The notes: generated by a model from the letters alone, not told the origin. Shown: positions 17,537-27,704, numbered from the stretch's first letter. The stretch: DNA of 64,000 nucleotides from Dehalococcoidia bacterium (GCA_015478665.1 JADMII010000003.1:1-64000); one strand, 5' to 3'. A program made the numbers and translations.

Positions 17537-20500
17537 ATGAGACAGTTCCGGACGAACGCGAAGATCTGGGCGATCGTATTGGGCGTGGTCGCCACGCTCG
17601 CCATGAACGCAGAACTCGGCCGCCGGCGCCGTCAAGCCGCCCGGCTCGCCTCGACCGCGACAGCCGACGCCTCGAGCGCAACGACGGGCGACGTCGTGCG
17701 CGCCGGAGAGGAGCCGGCTGCGCCTCGAGCGTTGCATCAGGTTCGCCGCGCACGCGGGAAGCAGGCCGGGCAGCCGCCGGCCGCCGCGCGGCGCCGCCTC
17801 GCCCCGCGGCTTGTCGCCGCGGCGGTGATCGCGGTCGCGCTGGTACCGGTGACACTCGCCCTGCGTCCGTCCACGCCTGCCGTCGTCGCGACACTGCGCG
17901 CGGAGGCCGCGGACACGCCCGACGGCGTGATGCTGACGGCCTACGGTTCCGGTTTCACCCCGGGACAGCAGGTGCGGCTGTACTGGCAAGACCGCCAGAT
18001 GGCCGCCACGACGACCACCGCATCGCCCTCTGGTGACGTGCAGGCGCGGATGGCGCTGCCAGGCTCCCAGGTCACCAGCATGGCGGACGCCTCCGGCAGC
18101 GTCGACCTGACGGCGAGCGACGGCACGAACACCGCCACGCAGCCGGTGACCGTGGCGCCGAGCAGCGCCGTGCTCGCGGCGACATCGGGCGCGCGCGTTC
18201 CCGTCAACGGAACGCCGTACTTCCTGCTCGGCGCGAACTACCCCTGGGTCAACTACGGCAACGACTTCGGATCGAACGCCTGGGGGTCGATGGGCGTGAG
18301 CACCAGCAACACGTACGCGCAGGACTTCGCCGATATGAAGGCGAAGGGCGTCCATATCGTCCGCTGGTGGCTGTTCGCCGATGGCCGCGCCGGCATCAAC
18401 TACGCCGCCGACGGCACGCCGACCGGCGTCCAGCAGAAGGTGTACGACGATCTGAACGCCGCGATCGCCATCGCGCGGCAGAACAACATCTATCTCGACC
18501 TGGTGCTGTTTGACTTCTCGTTGTTCGGCAACGCCCAGAACGTCGGTGGCGTGCAGGTCGGCGGCCGCAGCAGACTGATCAGCGACCCGAACAAGCGCAC
18601 GGCGCTCGTGAACAACGTCATCCGGCCGCTCGCGCAGGCGTACGGCTCAGAACCGACGATCGCCTCGTGGGAGCTGATGAACGAGCCGGAGTGGATCCTC
18701 TCGGACCTGCCGCAGCCGGCGGTGAACGCGAACATGCAGCCGGTGACGATGCAGCAGTTCTTCAGCTACGCGAGCGCGGCCTCGCAGATGTTCCACCTCT
18801 ACACGCGCAGCCTCGTCACCATCGGCTCGGCGTCGCTGAAGTGGAACGCGATCTACACGAACAGCTTCGCCGCCGCGCGCGGGCTGCCGGCGCTCAACCT
18901 CGATTACTACCAGACGCACTACTACTCGTGGATGGACGGCTGGACGATCAACGACCCCGTGCTGGGGAAGACGGCGCTGTCGCCACTCGCCCAACCGGTG
19001 TCTGGCCTCAACCTCGACCGGCCGATCGTCGTCGGGGAGATCAGCATGGACCCCGGTCAGGCGGGACCGCTGCTTGACACCGTCCTGAACAATGGCTACG
19101 CCGGCTTCTGGGGCTGGAGCTACAAGAGCAACAACACGGGCGACAAGCTGGCCATCGACTGGAGTACGTTCACGCCGTGGGAGCAGGCGCACGCATCGAT
19201 CGTCCGCATCGGCGCGGCCGTCGGCCCCGCTCCCGCCTCGCCGACGGCGACGAACACCGTGCGGCCACCGACGGCGACGAACACGGCGACGCCAGGCGCC
19301 GCAACGCCCACGAGCACGCGCACGACCATCGTGTCCGCGCCGGCGGCGACGAAGACGGCGACGCCGACGAGCACGCGCACGACCATCGCGTCGGCGCCGA
19401 CGGCGACGCGGACGGCGACGCCGACGAGCACGCGCACGACCATCGTGCCGGCGCCGACGGCGACGCAGACGGCGACGGCCGCGCCGACAGACACGCCGGC
19501 CGAACCGACGTTGAACCTTCTCAACTACGGCCGCATTACGATGGTCGGCGTCAACGACGACATGGACGCGGGCTCGATCAACGGATCCCTCGTGTATGTG
19601 CCCGTTGATGGTGCGCTGCGGTCGCTCGCCGTGTACGTCGGCGCCACGAGGCCGAACGCGCACCTGCGCCTCGGCCTCTACACGAACGTGAATAACGCGC
19701 TGGGGACGCTGGTCGCGCAGGCCGACCCGGGCCACGCTCTGCAGGGATGGAACATGCAGGGACCGACCTCCTCTCCCGTCCTCGAGGCCGGCAGCTACTG
19801 GATCGTGGCGCAGACAGATAGCGTGTCCACCGTGTATCGGATTGGCGACCAGCTCCCGCGCTCGCTCGCATCGGGCTTCAGCCCGCAGCCGTACGGGCCG
19901 TATCCGCAGAAGGAGACGGGCTGGGCGATGCAGTCTGGCACGTCGTTCAGCATGTTCCTCACGATTGACGCTTCGGACGGAACGCAGACCGTGCCAACAT
20001 CGACGGCGACGTTCGGCGTGCCCACCGCGACCGCCACGCCGACCCGCACGGCGCTGCCGGCGACCACAACGCCGACGGCGACCGCGACGTCGAGAGCACC
20101 GACCCCGACGACGCCGGTCTCGACGAGCACGAGCACGCCGACGCCGCGGCCGACCGCCGCACCCACGGCGACGCCGACTCCGACGTTGCCGAGCGGCGCC
20201 GGCGACAGCTTCGACGCCGCGGTGTGCGGCGCCAAGACGCAGCCAAACGGTCAGAGCGTCTGCGGCCAGCCGCCGCGCTTCTGCGACACCTGGGTCGGCG
20301 GATTCTGCAACGACTACCGCAGCAAGCAGACGCTGAACACGAACCCGCAGCCATTCCCGCAGCCCGGCGACGCCGCATCGCTCGACTGCCTGTCGAGCAC
20401 GAGCGCCGGGCAGACGAGCTCGTTGCCCTACTATCTGCCGACGGACATGACGGAGTGGGAACCCGGCGAGGTGCCGGGCGCACAAATCGTCCCATCGCCG

Positions 20501-21334
20501 TGCGGCATGTCCTTCAACGAGCACATCATGACCCAGATCGAGGACGGGCAATTCGGCATGGTGGTGATGCGCCAGCAGCAGCCGTTCGACTTCGCCGGGC
20601 GGACGGGGCGCATCCACTTCGATGTCGACCTGAACACGCTGGCGCGCCGGTATCCGCGGCTCGTCCTCTCGCCCCAGCTGACGAAGACGGCAATCGACGA
20701 CCGCAGCAGCCAGCCGGTGACGAACCAGTCTCTGGAAGTCTGGTTCCGCAACGGCGGCATTCAGGTCGTCGAGACGCGGAACGGCCAGCTCGTCGACCAG
20801 TACCCCAGCTGCAACGGCTGCGGTGAGGGCTATCTCGGGCAGGCGAACGCACGCGACTCCGTCGATATCTACGTCTCTCGCACGCGCGTGCACATCGACG
20901 TGAACGGCGTCACGCGGGTGGACACGCCCGTGCAGGACGCCGGGTTCGACCGGGCGTACGTGTACTTCGAACACGTGAACTACAACTCGTGCAAGGCGTA
21001 CGCGACGGAGGGCTATGCAACCGTGGCCGAGTGCCAGGCGGCAGGCAACACCTTCCACTGGGACAACATCGCCTTCGACGGGCCGAAGCTGCCACTCAAT
21101 TCGTTGACCCCAACCGGCTACCAGGACGTCGTCTTCAACGTCTGGTCGGCGACGACCTGCTCGGTCAAGGGCGTGCCGGCGACCGGACCGGCTGGCGATT
21201 ACAAGTGGTCGACGTGGGTGGCGCGGCTGCCCGCATCCACGCCGGTATCACCGGGCGATGTGCAGTGCAGCGGCGGCAGCAGCTTCGGCCTCTACCGCGG
21301 CACACCGATGGGGTTCGAAATCGTCAAGCAGTGA
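17537..21334 (+). CDS. large secreted/anchored multidomain protein: GH5-like glycoside hydrolase, Thr/Pro linkers, beta-sandwich-like module, Cys-rich C-terminal domain
   Basis: GTPYFLLGANYPWVNYG...GVHIVRWWLFADGRAG...IASWELMNEPEW (GH5-like acid/base Glu), VVGEISMDPG; C-terminal domain repeated in next gene. Start 17537 preferred over track start 17366. Confidence 0.78.
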   Translation: MRQFRTNAKIWAIVLGVVATLAMNAELGRRRRQAARLASTATADASSATTGDVVRAGEEPAAPRALHQVRRARGKQAGQPPAAARRRLAPRLVAAAVIAVALVPVTLALRPSTPAVVATLRAEAADTPDGVMLTAYGSGFTPGQQVRLYWQDRQMAATTTTASPSGDVQARMALPGSQVTSMADASGSVDLTASDGTNTATQPVTVAPSSAVLAATSGARVPVNGTPYFLLGANYPWVNYGNDFGSNAWGSMGVSTSNTYAQDFADMKAKGVHIVRWWLFADGRAGINYAADGTPTGVQQKVYDDLNAAIAIARQNNIYLDLVLFDFSLFGNAQNVGGVQVGGRSRLISDPNKRTALVNNVIRPLAQAYGSEPTIASWELMNEPEWILSDLPQPAVNANMQPVTMQQFFSYASAASQMFHLYTRSLVTIGSASLKWNAIYTNSFAAARGLPALNLDYYQTHYYSWMDGWTINDPVLGKTALSPLAQPVSGLNLDRPIVVGEISMDPGQAGPLLDTVLNNGYAGFWGWSYKSNNTGDKLAIDWSTFTPWEQAHASIVRIGAAVGPAPASPTATNTVRPPTATNTATPGAATPTSTRTTIVSAPAATKTATPTSTRTTIASAPTATRTATPTSTRTTIVPAPTATQTATAAPTDTPAEPTLNLLNYGRITMVGVNDDMDAGSINGSLVYVPVDGALRSLAVYVGATRPNAHLRLGLYTNVNNALGTLVAQADPGHALQGWNMQGPTSSPVLEAGSYWIVAQTDSVSTVYRIGDQLPRSLASGFSPQPYGPYPQKETGWAMQSGTSFSMFLTIDASDGTQTVPTSTATFGVPTATATPTRTALPATTTPTATATSRAPTPTTPVSTSTSTPTPRPTAAPTATPTPTLPSGAGDSFDAAVCGAKTQPNGQSVCGQPPRFCDTWVGGFCNDYRSKQTLNTNPQPFPQPGDAASLDCLSSTSAGQTSSLPYYLPTDMTEWEPGEVPGAQIVPSPCGMSFNEHIMTQIEDGQFGMVVMRQQQPFDFAGRTGRIHFDVDLNTLARRYPRLVLSPQLTKTAIDDRSSQPVTNQSLEVWFRNGGIQVVETRNGQLVDQYPSCNGCGEGYLGQANARDSVDIYVSRTRVHIDVNGVTRVDTPVQDAGFDRAYVYFEHVNYNSCKAYATEGYATVAECQAAGNTFHWDNIAFDGPKLPLNSLTPTGYQDVVFNVWSATTCSVKGVPATGPAGDYKWSTWVARLPASTPVSPGDVQCSGGSSFGLYRGTPMGFEIVKQ
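19304..19474 (+). repeat. in-frame 57-bp (19-aa) minisatellite, 3 copies, inside the linker of the GH5-like protein
   Basis: TPTSTRTTIVSAPAATKTA / TPTSTRTTIASAPTATRTA / TPTSTRTTIVPAPTATQTA. Confidence 0.9.
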
Positions 21335-21352
21335 CGCGCGCTACTTGACAGA

Positions 21353-21393
21353 ACGCACCAGGCGCCAGGAGACCTTCCTGGCGCCTGGTGCGT
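21353..21393. terminator. perfect 18-bp inverted repeat with 5-nt loop (candidate terminator / RNA hairpin; no T-tract)
   Basis: ACGCACCAGGCGCCAGGA-GACCT-TCCTGGCGCCTGGTGCGT, directly after stop codon at 21334. Confidence 0.75.
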
Positions 21394-21604
21394 CCGATTG
21401 CGTTCGCAGTCGGAATCGGGGGGTCGCGCTGGAAGCTGGGGGATGCGACGATGGCGAGGGCGCCGCAGCCGGCCGATAGCGCATCATGCGAAGGCGGCGT
21501 CCTCGCGAGCGGACGCGCGGATCGGCGGGGAACGGCGCGAGTGTGGCCGCAATCCCGCGTGACGTTATGGTAGAATCGCCCGGAGTGGGGAGGAGCGGAC
21601 GAGC

Positions 21605-23161
21605 ATGCGGAAGCTGCGGGAACACCGGCTCGCCAGCTTGGGCATCGTCGCCTTCACGCTCGGCGTCGTCGCCGCGCTGATCATCGTCCGCATGATCTCA
21701 TCGGGCGGCGGCTGCAGCTCTGCCGCGGACTGCGAAGCACGGTCGGCGGCGGCGTCCGGGCAGGAAGCGTTGACCCGCACACCGGATGCCGACGCGACGG
21801 CGTCGCCAGCGACGGCAACGGCGCCGACCGCCGGCGCCGAGAGCACGCCCGGCGCCCAGGCCGTCGCCACGCCCGAACGCAGCGGCGCTCCGGGTTCCCC
21901 GGGCGGCCCGGCCGCGCCGTCCGGCTCGGGTTCCGCGCCGCCAGCGCCTGGCGGCTCGCCGCGCGCGCCTTCCTCGGCCACCAACGCCGGTTCTGCGCCG
22001 CCATCGGCGCCACCCGCAGCGGCCTCCGGTCCGGCTTCGAACTTCGATACGACGGTCTGTCCGCAGAAGCTCGATGTGCTGGGCCGCAGCCAGTGCGGCA
22101 GCCCGCCGCGCTTCTGCGACACGTGGTCCGGCGGCTTCTGCAACGACTATCGCACGAAGCAGACGACGGCCGAAGTCGCATTCCCTCAACCCGGTGATGG
22201 CGCCTCGCTCGACTGCCTCTCGAGCACGAACGCCGGCCAGACCGCGGAGCTGCCGTACTACGTGACGACGAACAACGCCGAGAATTCTGACGTCAGCGGC
22301 GCCCAGACGATCCCGTTCCCCTGCGGGATCTCGTTCCGCGAGCACTTCATGACGCGCCTCGAGGACGGGCAGTTCGGCATGGCGGTGATGCGCTTGCAGC
22401 GCCCGTTCGATTTCGCCGGCCGCACCGGCCGCATCCGCTTCGACGTCGATCTGAGCACCCTCGAGCGCCGCTACGTCCGCCTGGTGTTGACGCCGCAGCT
22501 GACGAAGACCGCCGTCGACGAGCGCAATGGCCAGCCGGTCACCGACCAGTCGCTCGAAGTGTGGTTCCGCAACGGCACCTTCCAGGTGAGCGAGTCACAG
22601 GGCGGGCAACTTGTCGACCAGTACCCGGAGTGCAACGGCTGCGGTGCGCGTTACGAAGGCACGCCGAACACGCGCGACTCCGTGGACGTCTACGTCAGCC
22701 GCACGCGGATCCGCATCGACGTCAATGGCAAGACGCAGGTGGATACGGCGATTCAGGACATCGGCTTTGACCGCGCCTACGTCTACCTCGACCAGTTGAA
22801 CTACAACTCCTGCAAGGCGTACGCGACGGAAGGCTACGCGACGATCGCCGAGTGCCAGGTCGCGGGCAACATGTTCCACTGGGACAACGTCGCGTTCGAT
22901 GGTCCGACGCTGCCGGTCAACGGCCTGACGCCGGCCGGCTCTGAAGACGCCGTGTTCAACGCCTGGTCGGCGGCAAGCTGCAGCGTCAAGGGCGTGCCGG
23001 CGCGCGGTTCCGGCCGCGACAGCGTCTGGCAGACGTGGGTCGCGCGTCTGCCCGCCGGGACGCCGGTGACGGCGGCCGATGTCACGTGCGCCGGCGGCGG
23101 CAACGACGGCTTCCGCTGGTATCAGGGCGCGCCGATGGGGCTCGAGATCGTCCAGCAGTAG
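21605..23161 (+). CDS. secreted/TM-anchored protein with Thr/Pro/Ser linker and Cys-rich C-terminal domain paralogous to end of previous gene
   Basis: SLGIVAFTLGVVAALIIVRMI TM; C-terminal CGSPPRFCDTWSGGFCNDYRTKQT...FDFAGRTGRIRFDVDLSTLERRY...FHWDNVAFDGP parallels the preceding ORF. Confidence 0.75.
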   Translation: MRKLREHRLASLGIVAFTLGVVAALIIVRMISSGGGCSSAADCEARSAAASGQEALTRTPDADATASPATATAPTAGAESTPGAQAVATPERSGAPGSPGGPAAPSGSGSAPPAPGGSPRAPSSATNAGSAPPSAPPAAASGPASNFDTTVCPQKLDVLGRSQCGSPPRFCDTWSGGFCNDYRTKQTTAEVAFPQPGDGASLDCLSSTNAGQTAELPYYVTTNNAENSDVSGAQTIPFPCGISFREHFMTRLEDGQFGMAVMRLQRPFDFAGRTGRIRFDVDLSTLERRYVRLVLTPQLTKTAVDERNGQPVTDQSLEVWFRNGTFQVSESQGGQLVDQYPECNGCGARYEGTPNTRDSVDVYVSRTRIRIDVNGKTQVDTAIQDIGFDRAYVYLDQLNYNSCKAYATEGYATIAECQVAGNMFHWDNVAFDGPTLPVNGLTPAGSEDAVFNAWSAASCSVKGVPARGSGRDSVWQTWVARLPAGTPVTAADVTCAGGGNDGFRWYQGAPMGLEIVQQ

Positions 23162-23173
23162 CGCCGCTATTCG

Positions 23174-24391
23174 TCAGCGGCCAGTTCCGGAGCGCCCGCC
23201 GGGCCGGATGGTCGCCGCGGCGTCGCGGCGCGTCGCCTCCCAGCGGCGCGGCTTCGACACGACCGCCTGCGCGTAGACGCCCAGCTTCCATGTCGCATAC
23301 ACCGGCATCGCGGCGATACCGCACGCCGTCGCCCGCCAGCCGCGACGCTGCAGCGCCACCCCGGCCGCCACGTACACGCCGATGCAGCCGATGCCGACCG
23401 CGCTCGCGACGACGAGCGCCGCAAAGCCGAAGACGACGCCGACGACGACTCCTCCGGCGAGCGCGGCGCCGAGCAGGGACAGCGGCGGCACGAGGAGTTC
23501 GAGCGCCGCGTCGATGCACGCCGGTGATCGGCGGCGGAAGCCTTCGAAGAGGAGCGGCAGCGCCATCGCGCGTGCCGCCGCCAGCCTGCCCGCCTCCCAG
23601 CGTCGATGCTGCGCGCGAGCGCCGGCCAGCGCTCGTGGCGCCGCTCCCGTGACGACGGCCTCCGGGGCGAACGCCACGCGCACGCCCATGCGCAGCAGCC
23701 GCACGTGCTGCTCGATGTCCTCCGCGAGCCCGAACACCTGCCATCCCAGCGCATCGACGACACGCCGGCTCAGGCACATGCCCGACCCCTTGAGGCCCGC
23801 GCTCGCACCGATGCGCTCCTTCCCTCGCGGCCGCACGAGGTGCACAAGCGCCAGCGCCAGGCCGCGCACCGAGGCGGTCGACGACGCGCCATCCGTCTCC
23901 ATCGTGTAGTGCGCCTGCACCGCTTCGTCGCCGCGGTCGAGGCGGGCGTTGAACACGCGAAGCAGGTTCCGGCTGACGACACAGTCACCGTCGACGAACA
24001 CGACGGCATCGTGTGGCGCCGTGATCCGCCCCAGCCCGTAGGCGAGCGCGTACCCCTTGCCGACATGCGCCGCATCAGCGCGTTCGCAGACCTCGAAGCC
24101 GGCATCGCGCGCGACGCGCGCCGTGTCGTCGCGGCAGTTGTCGGCGACGACGAGCGCCGAGTACAGCTCTGCCGGGTAGTCGAGCGCCCGGATGCTCGCG
24201 GCGAGCGCGGGCAACCGCTGCGCCTCGTCATGCGCCGGCACGAGGATCACGACGCGCCGGACCGTCGATGGCGGGACGGGGCGCGCACGCCGCGGCAGCA
24301 TCGCCAGCAATGCCAGCGCCGCGAGGTACAGCGCCGAAGCGACGAACGGCGCCAGCGCCGCGAGCAGGACGACGTCGACGACGGCGCTCAT
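23174..24391 (-). CDS. family 2 glycosyltransferase, membrane-bound
   Basis: VVILVPAHDEAQRLPALAASIRALDYP...VVFVDGDCVVSRNLL...HRRWEAGR plus C-terminal TMs; ATGA overlap with upstream gene. Confidence 0.88.
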   Translation of the reverse strand: MSAVVDVVLLAALAPFVASALYLAALALLAMLPRRARPVPPSTVRRVVILVPAHDEAQRLPALAASIRALDYPAELYSALVVADNCRDDTARVARDAGFEVCERADAAHVGKGYALAYGLGRITAPHDAVVFVDGDCVVSRNLLRVFNARLDRGDEAVQAHYTMETDGASSTASVRGLALALVHLVRPRGKERIGASAGLKGSGMCLSRRVVDALGWQVFGLAEDIEQHVRLLRMGVRVAFAPEAVVTGAAPRALAGARAQHRRWEAGRLAAARAMALPLLFEGFRRRSPACIDAALELLVPPLSLLGAALAGGVVVGVVFGFAALVVASAVGIGCIGVYVAAGVALQRRGWRATACGIAAMPVYATWKLGVYAQAVVSKPRRWEATRRDAAATIRPGGRSGTGR

Positions 24392-25476
24392 GCATAGACC
24401 TCGCGGCGCTCGCCCGTCGCTGCGGGAGCGATCAGCGCCGACACGCGCGCGACGAAGTGGTCGAGCGTCAGCGATGCTTCGACGTGCGCCCGCGCCGCCG
24501 CGCCCATGCGCGCCGCGACCTCCGGATGGTCGATGAGATAGCGGATCGCGTCGCGCAGCGCGCCGCTGTCGCCGGGCGGCACGTAGATGCCGGTGGCCTC
24601 GGGCCAGGCCTGCTCGCCGATGGCGTGGAGCGCGCCGTCGCGCATCAGCGGACCGCTCACGGTGCCCGTCTGACCGCGCGTCCGGCTGACGATGACCGCC
24701 TTTCCCATCGCCATGGCTTCGAGGATCGTGATGATGCCCGCGGGAAAGTCCACGTCGTGCAGCGGCACGACGACAAACCGCGCGTCCGCATACATCGCCC
24801 GCAGCTCGTCGTAGGGCCGCCGCCGCACGCTCACGTTCGGCGGCACATCTGCGGCGCGGTAGCTTTCGCGCCGGGTCGACCAATAGCTGCCCGCCGCGAT
24901 CTGCACTTCGACCGGCTGGTCCTCGACCGCCTGCATCAGCGTGTGATAGTCCCGGAACTCCTGACCCGCGCTCGCGACGCGCGCGCCGACCGCCGCGTCC
25001 CGCGGCGTCCAAAATCGGGCATCGACCTGGTAGGGCACGAGTGCCACCTGCCCGGCGCTGAACCCCAGCGACCGGGCGCGTTCGGCCTGCGCCGGCGAGT
25101 GCACGATCAGGGCATCGATGTGGCGCTGCGCGCGGAGGAGGCGCGCCATCAACCGTTTCTTCAGCGGCGAGAGGTAGTGGCCGATCGTCGTCAGCCGCGG
25201 CCGCCTCGCCTTCCGCCCAAGCAGGAACGCCAGCGGCATGCCGATGTGCTCGCTATCGCAGTAGATATTGTCGTACGCGGCGGAGCGCCCGTCCGCCGTG
25301 CGCGCCATGGCGATCCCGTCGAGCAGGCGGCCACGCCGCCGCCCGAGGATGGCGGCATCGAGCAGGTCCGCACCGAGATGCTCCGCCAGCGCGTCGTAGT
25401 CGCGCCGCGGACGCGTGCCGTCGTCACGCCGCTCGCCCGCCGGGTCGCCGATGACGATGAGGGTGCGCGGCGCCAT
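24388..25476 (-). CDS. glycosyltransferase (GT4/GT1-like)
   Basis: RFVVVPLHDVDFPAGIITILEAMAMGKAVIVSRTRGQTGTV C-terminal GT-B motif. Confidence 0.82.
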   Translation of the reverse strand: MAPRTLIVIGDPAGERRDDGTRPRRDYDALAEHLGADLLDAAILGRRRGRLLDGIAMARTADGRSAAYDNIYCDSEHIGMPLAFLLGRKARRPRLTTIGHYLSPLKKRLMARLLRAQRHIDALIVHSPAQAERARSLGFSAGQVALVPYQVDARFWTPRDAAVGARVASAGQEFRDYHTLMQAVEDQPVEVQIAAGSYWSTRRESYRAADVPPNVSVRRRPYDELRAMYADARFVVVPLHDVDFPAGIITILEAMAMGKAVIVSRTRGQTGTVSGPLMRDGALHAIGEQAWPEATGIYVPPGDSGALRDAIRYLIDHPEVAARMGAAARAHVEASLTLDHFVARVSALIAPAATGERREVYA

Positions 25477-25478
25477 CG

Positions 25479-26399
25479 TTAGACTGCGACGCCGGCGGCG
25501 TATGCTTCGGTGAGCGCCGGCAGGTGGGCGAGCGGGTCGGACTCCGGTTCGATGCCGAGGGCGCGCATCCGTGTCGTATCGGCGACGAACCGCGTCACCT
25601 CGGCGCCACGCGCGGGCACGCGGGCGATCTGGCTCCGCGAGCTGCCGACCTCGATGATGCGCCGCGCCAGTTCGAGGATCGACGTCCCGACGCCGCTGCC
25701 GATGTTCGTCGGGCCCGGCAGCCCCTCCTCGCCGGCGAGCGTCAGCGCGTCGATGACGGTGGCGATCCAGACGAAGTCGAGGACCTGGCCGCCGCCGTAG
25801 ACGTTCAGGTCGCGTCCCGCGGCGGCGGCATCGAGCCAGAGCGGGATCACACGGTCCCGGTCGCCGTGCCCGTACACGTTCGCCAGCCGCAGGACGGCGA
25901 CATCGAGCCCGTAACAGTGCGCGAACGTGCGAGCGTACGCCTCTCCCGCGACCTTGCTCGCACCGTACGGGTTCTTCGCCGCCAGCGGGTGATCCTCATC
26001 GACCGGCACGTAGCCGGACTCGCCGTACACCTCGCGCGATGACGTGAACACGAGGCGCGCGGCGCCCGCATCGGCCGCCGCACGCAGGACATTGAACGTG
26101 CCCAGCGCGTTCGACGTAAAGCTGTACTCCGCGTCGTCGATCGCCCCCATCACATTCGACTGCGCCGCGAGGTGGTACACCGTCTCCACCCCTCGCATCA
26201 CGCCGGTGAGCAGTTCCGCGTCGCGGATGTCGCCTTCGACCAGCTCGACGTCGCCGGCGCGGAGATGCTGCCCGAGCGCGGAGGCGCGGCCGCGCCGCAT
26301 GTTGTCGAGCACGATGACGTCGTGCCGGTCGCGCACAAGGCGGTCGACGAGGTGGCCGCCGATGAAACCGGCGCCGCCGGTGACGAGGATTCGGGTCAT
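25479..26399 (-). CDS. NAD-dependent epimerase/dehydratase (extended SDR)
   Basis: [35 protein letters not shown] (YxxxK). Confidence 0.92.
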   Translation of the reverse strand: MTRILVTGGAGFIGGHLVDRLVRDRHDVIVLDNMRRGRASALGQHLRAGDVELVEGDIRDAELLTGVMRGVETVYHLAAQSNVMGAIDDAEYSFTSNALGTFNVLRAAADAGAARLVFTSSREVYGESGYVPVDEDHPLAAKNPYGASKVAGEAYARTFAHCYGLDVAVLRLANVYGHGDRDRVIPLWLDAAAAGRDLNVYGGGQVLDFVWIATVIDALTLAGEEGLPGPTNIGSGVGTSILELARRIIEVGSSRSQIARVPARGAEVTRFVADTTRMRALGIEPESDPLAHLPALTEAYAAGVAV

Positions 26400-27541
26400 G
26401 CGTTCTGCTCCGGGTCTGGCGCCGCCAGGCGCACGCGCCCCATCTCCCTGACCCCGCGCTCGTCCGCCAGAGCGACGAGCATGTCCGCGATTTGCGCCGC
26501 GCCGCGCGCGATGTCGAAGCGCTCCTCGCCGATCGCACGCGAGCGCCGGCCGAGGCGCGCCGCCAGGGCCCGGTCGGCCGCCAGCGCCCGCAGCCGCGAG
26601 GCGAGCGCGTCCGCGTCGTCGACGCCGATGAGGTAGCCGCTGCCGCCGTCCTCGACGGCCTCGCGGTGGGCGCCGACCGTCGTCGTAACGATCGGCAGCG
26701 AGGCGGCCATCGCCTCGCCCATGACGACGGCGAGGCAGTCGCCCCGTGTAGGCAGCACGAAGACGTCGGCGTCGGCGTAGCGCGCGATCAGCTCGGGCGC
26801 GTGCGGCTTGAGCCCGTGGTAGACGTGGACGCCCTCGCCCGACGGCACATCGGTCGCCGTGACGATATGCAGCTCGCACGTCTCGCGCAGGCTGCGACGA
26901 TACACGTCGAGCAGCAGGTCGCCGCCCTTCCGGACGAAGTCGCCGCCGACGAAGAGGAGCTGCAGCGGCCGCCCGGGCGGCCGGGGCGCCCCGGCGCGCG
27001 CGGCGAAGGCATCGATGTTCGTGCCGGGGTGAATCACGGTCACGCGCTTGGCGTCGGCGCCGTAGTCGGTAACGAGCGAATCCTTCGCCCACTGCGACCA
27101 GGTGGTGAACTGCCGCGCGCGTGCCACCACGCGGCGATGCGCCGCGCGCTTCAGGCGCTCGACGACGGCAGGGTTGACGTCGTGCGCATACGCGCCGCCC
27201 AGCGTATCGAGGTTCGCCGGCGTCGCGTCGAGCGACAGCAGCGTCGGGATGCGGTTCATCAGGCCGCCCGCGAAGACGCTGATCGTCTGCGTGTGCAGGA
27301 ACATCGCATCGATCGCGCCGCGGCGCAGCTCAGCGCGGATGCGGCTCGCCGCCTGCAGGCTGCCACGCAGCGTCCAGTTGCGGCGCACCAACGGCAGCCG
27401 GCCGAGCCCCTCCGGCGCGAACGGCACGTCGATCCAGACGGCGTCGACATCATCGCGCGTCGCCAGCGCGCGGCGCAGGCCGGCGCCGTAGGCGACGTGG
27501 CCCAGCGCCTGCTCGATGACGAACGCGATGCGCGGTTTCAG
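26396..27541 (-). CDS. glycosyltransferase family 4; start probably a CTG at 27541 (track start GTG 27427)
   Basis: [60 protein letters not shown]; upstream in-frame [25 protein letters not shown] preceded by GGAG. Confidence 0.85.
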   Translation of the reverse strand: MKPRIAFVIEQALGHVAYGAGLRRALATRDDVDAVWIDVPFAPEGLGRLPLVRRNWTLRGSLQAASRIRAELRRGAIDAMFLHTQTISVFAGGLMNRIPTLLSLDATPANLDTLGGAYAHDVNPAVVERLKRAAHRRVVARARQFTTWSQWAKDSLVTDYGADAKRVTVIHPGTNIDAFAARAGAPRPPGRPLQLLFVGGDFVRKGGDLLLDVYRRSLRETCELHIVTATDVPSGEGVHVYHGLKPHAPELIARYADADVFVLPTRGDCLAVVMGEAMAASLPIVTTTVGAHREAVEDGGSGYLIGVDDADALASRLRALAADRALAARLGRRSRAIGEERFDIARGAAQIADMLVALADERGVREMGRVRLAAPDPEQNA

Positions 27542-27704
27542 AGATTGCTCCTGCAGCGTGCTCGGCGCCTGACGTAACGAGAGTAGCGCCGACTCAGTCA
27601 GCCTATGCGGCGACCATTGAGCCGCCGTGGACGCGCCGTCGAGCGCGTGTCGAGACGCCTCTTCACGCCCGATCCACCGGGCGCTGGCGGCCGGTCCGAG
27701 GTGG

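Noticed and set aside
19240-20200. Thr/Pro repeat region considered as CRISPR or VNTR array outside genes
   Set aside because: In-frame coding linker with imperfect coding repeats, no spacers; reported only as a protein linker minisatellite.
18647-21058. 803-aa minus-strand ORF antisense to the GH5-like gene (also 42-kb and 28-kb long antisense ORFs such as 27663-29258 and 37085-38275)
   Set aside because: Arg/Val/Gly-rich low-complexity translation typical of antisense frames in high-GC DNA; no recognisable domain and overlaps well-supported genes.
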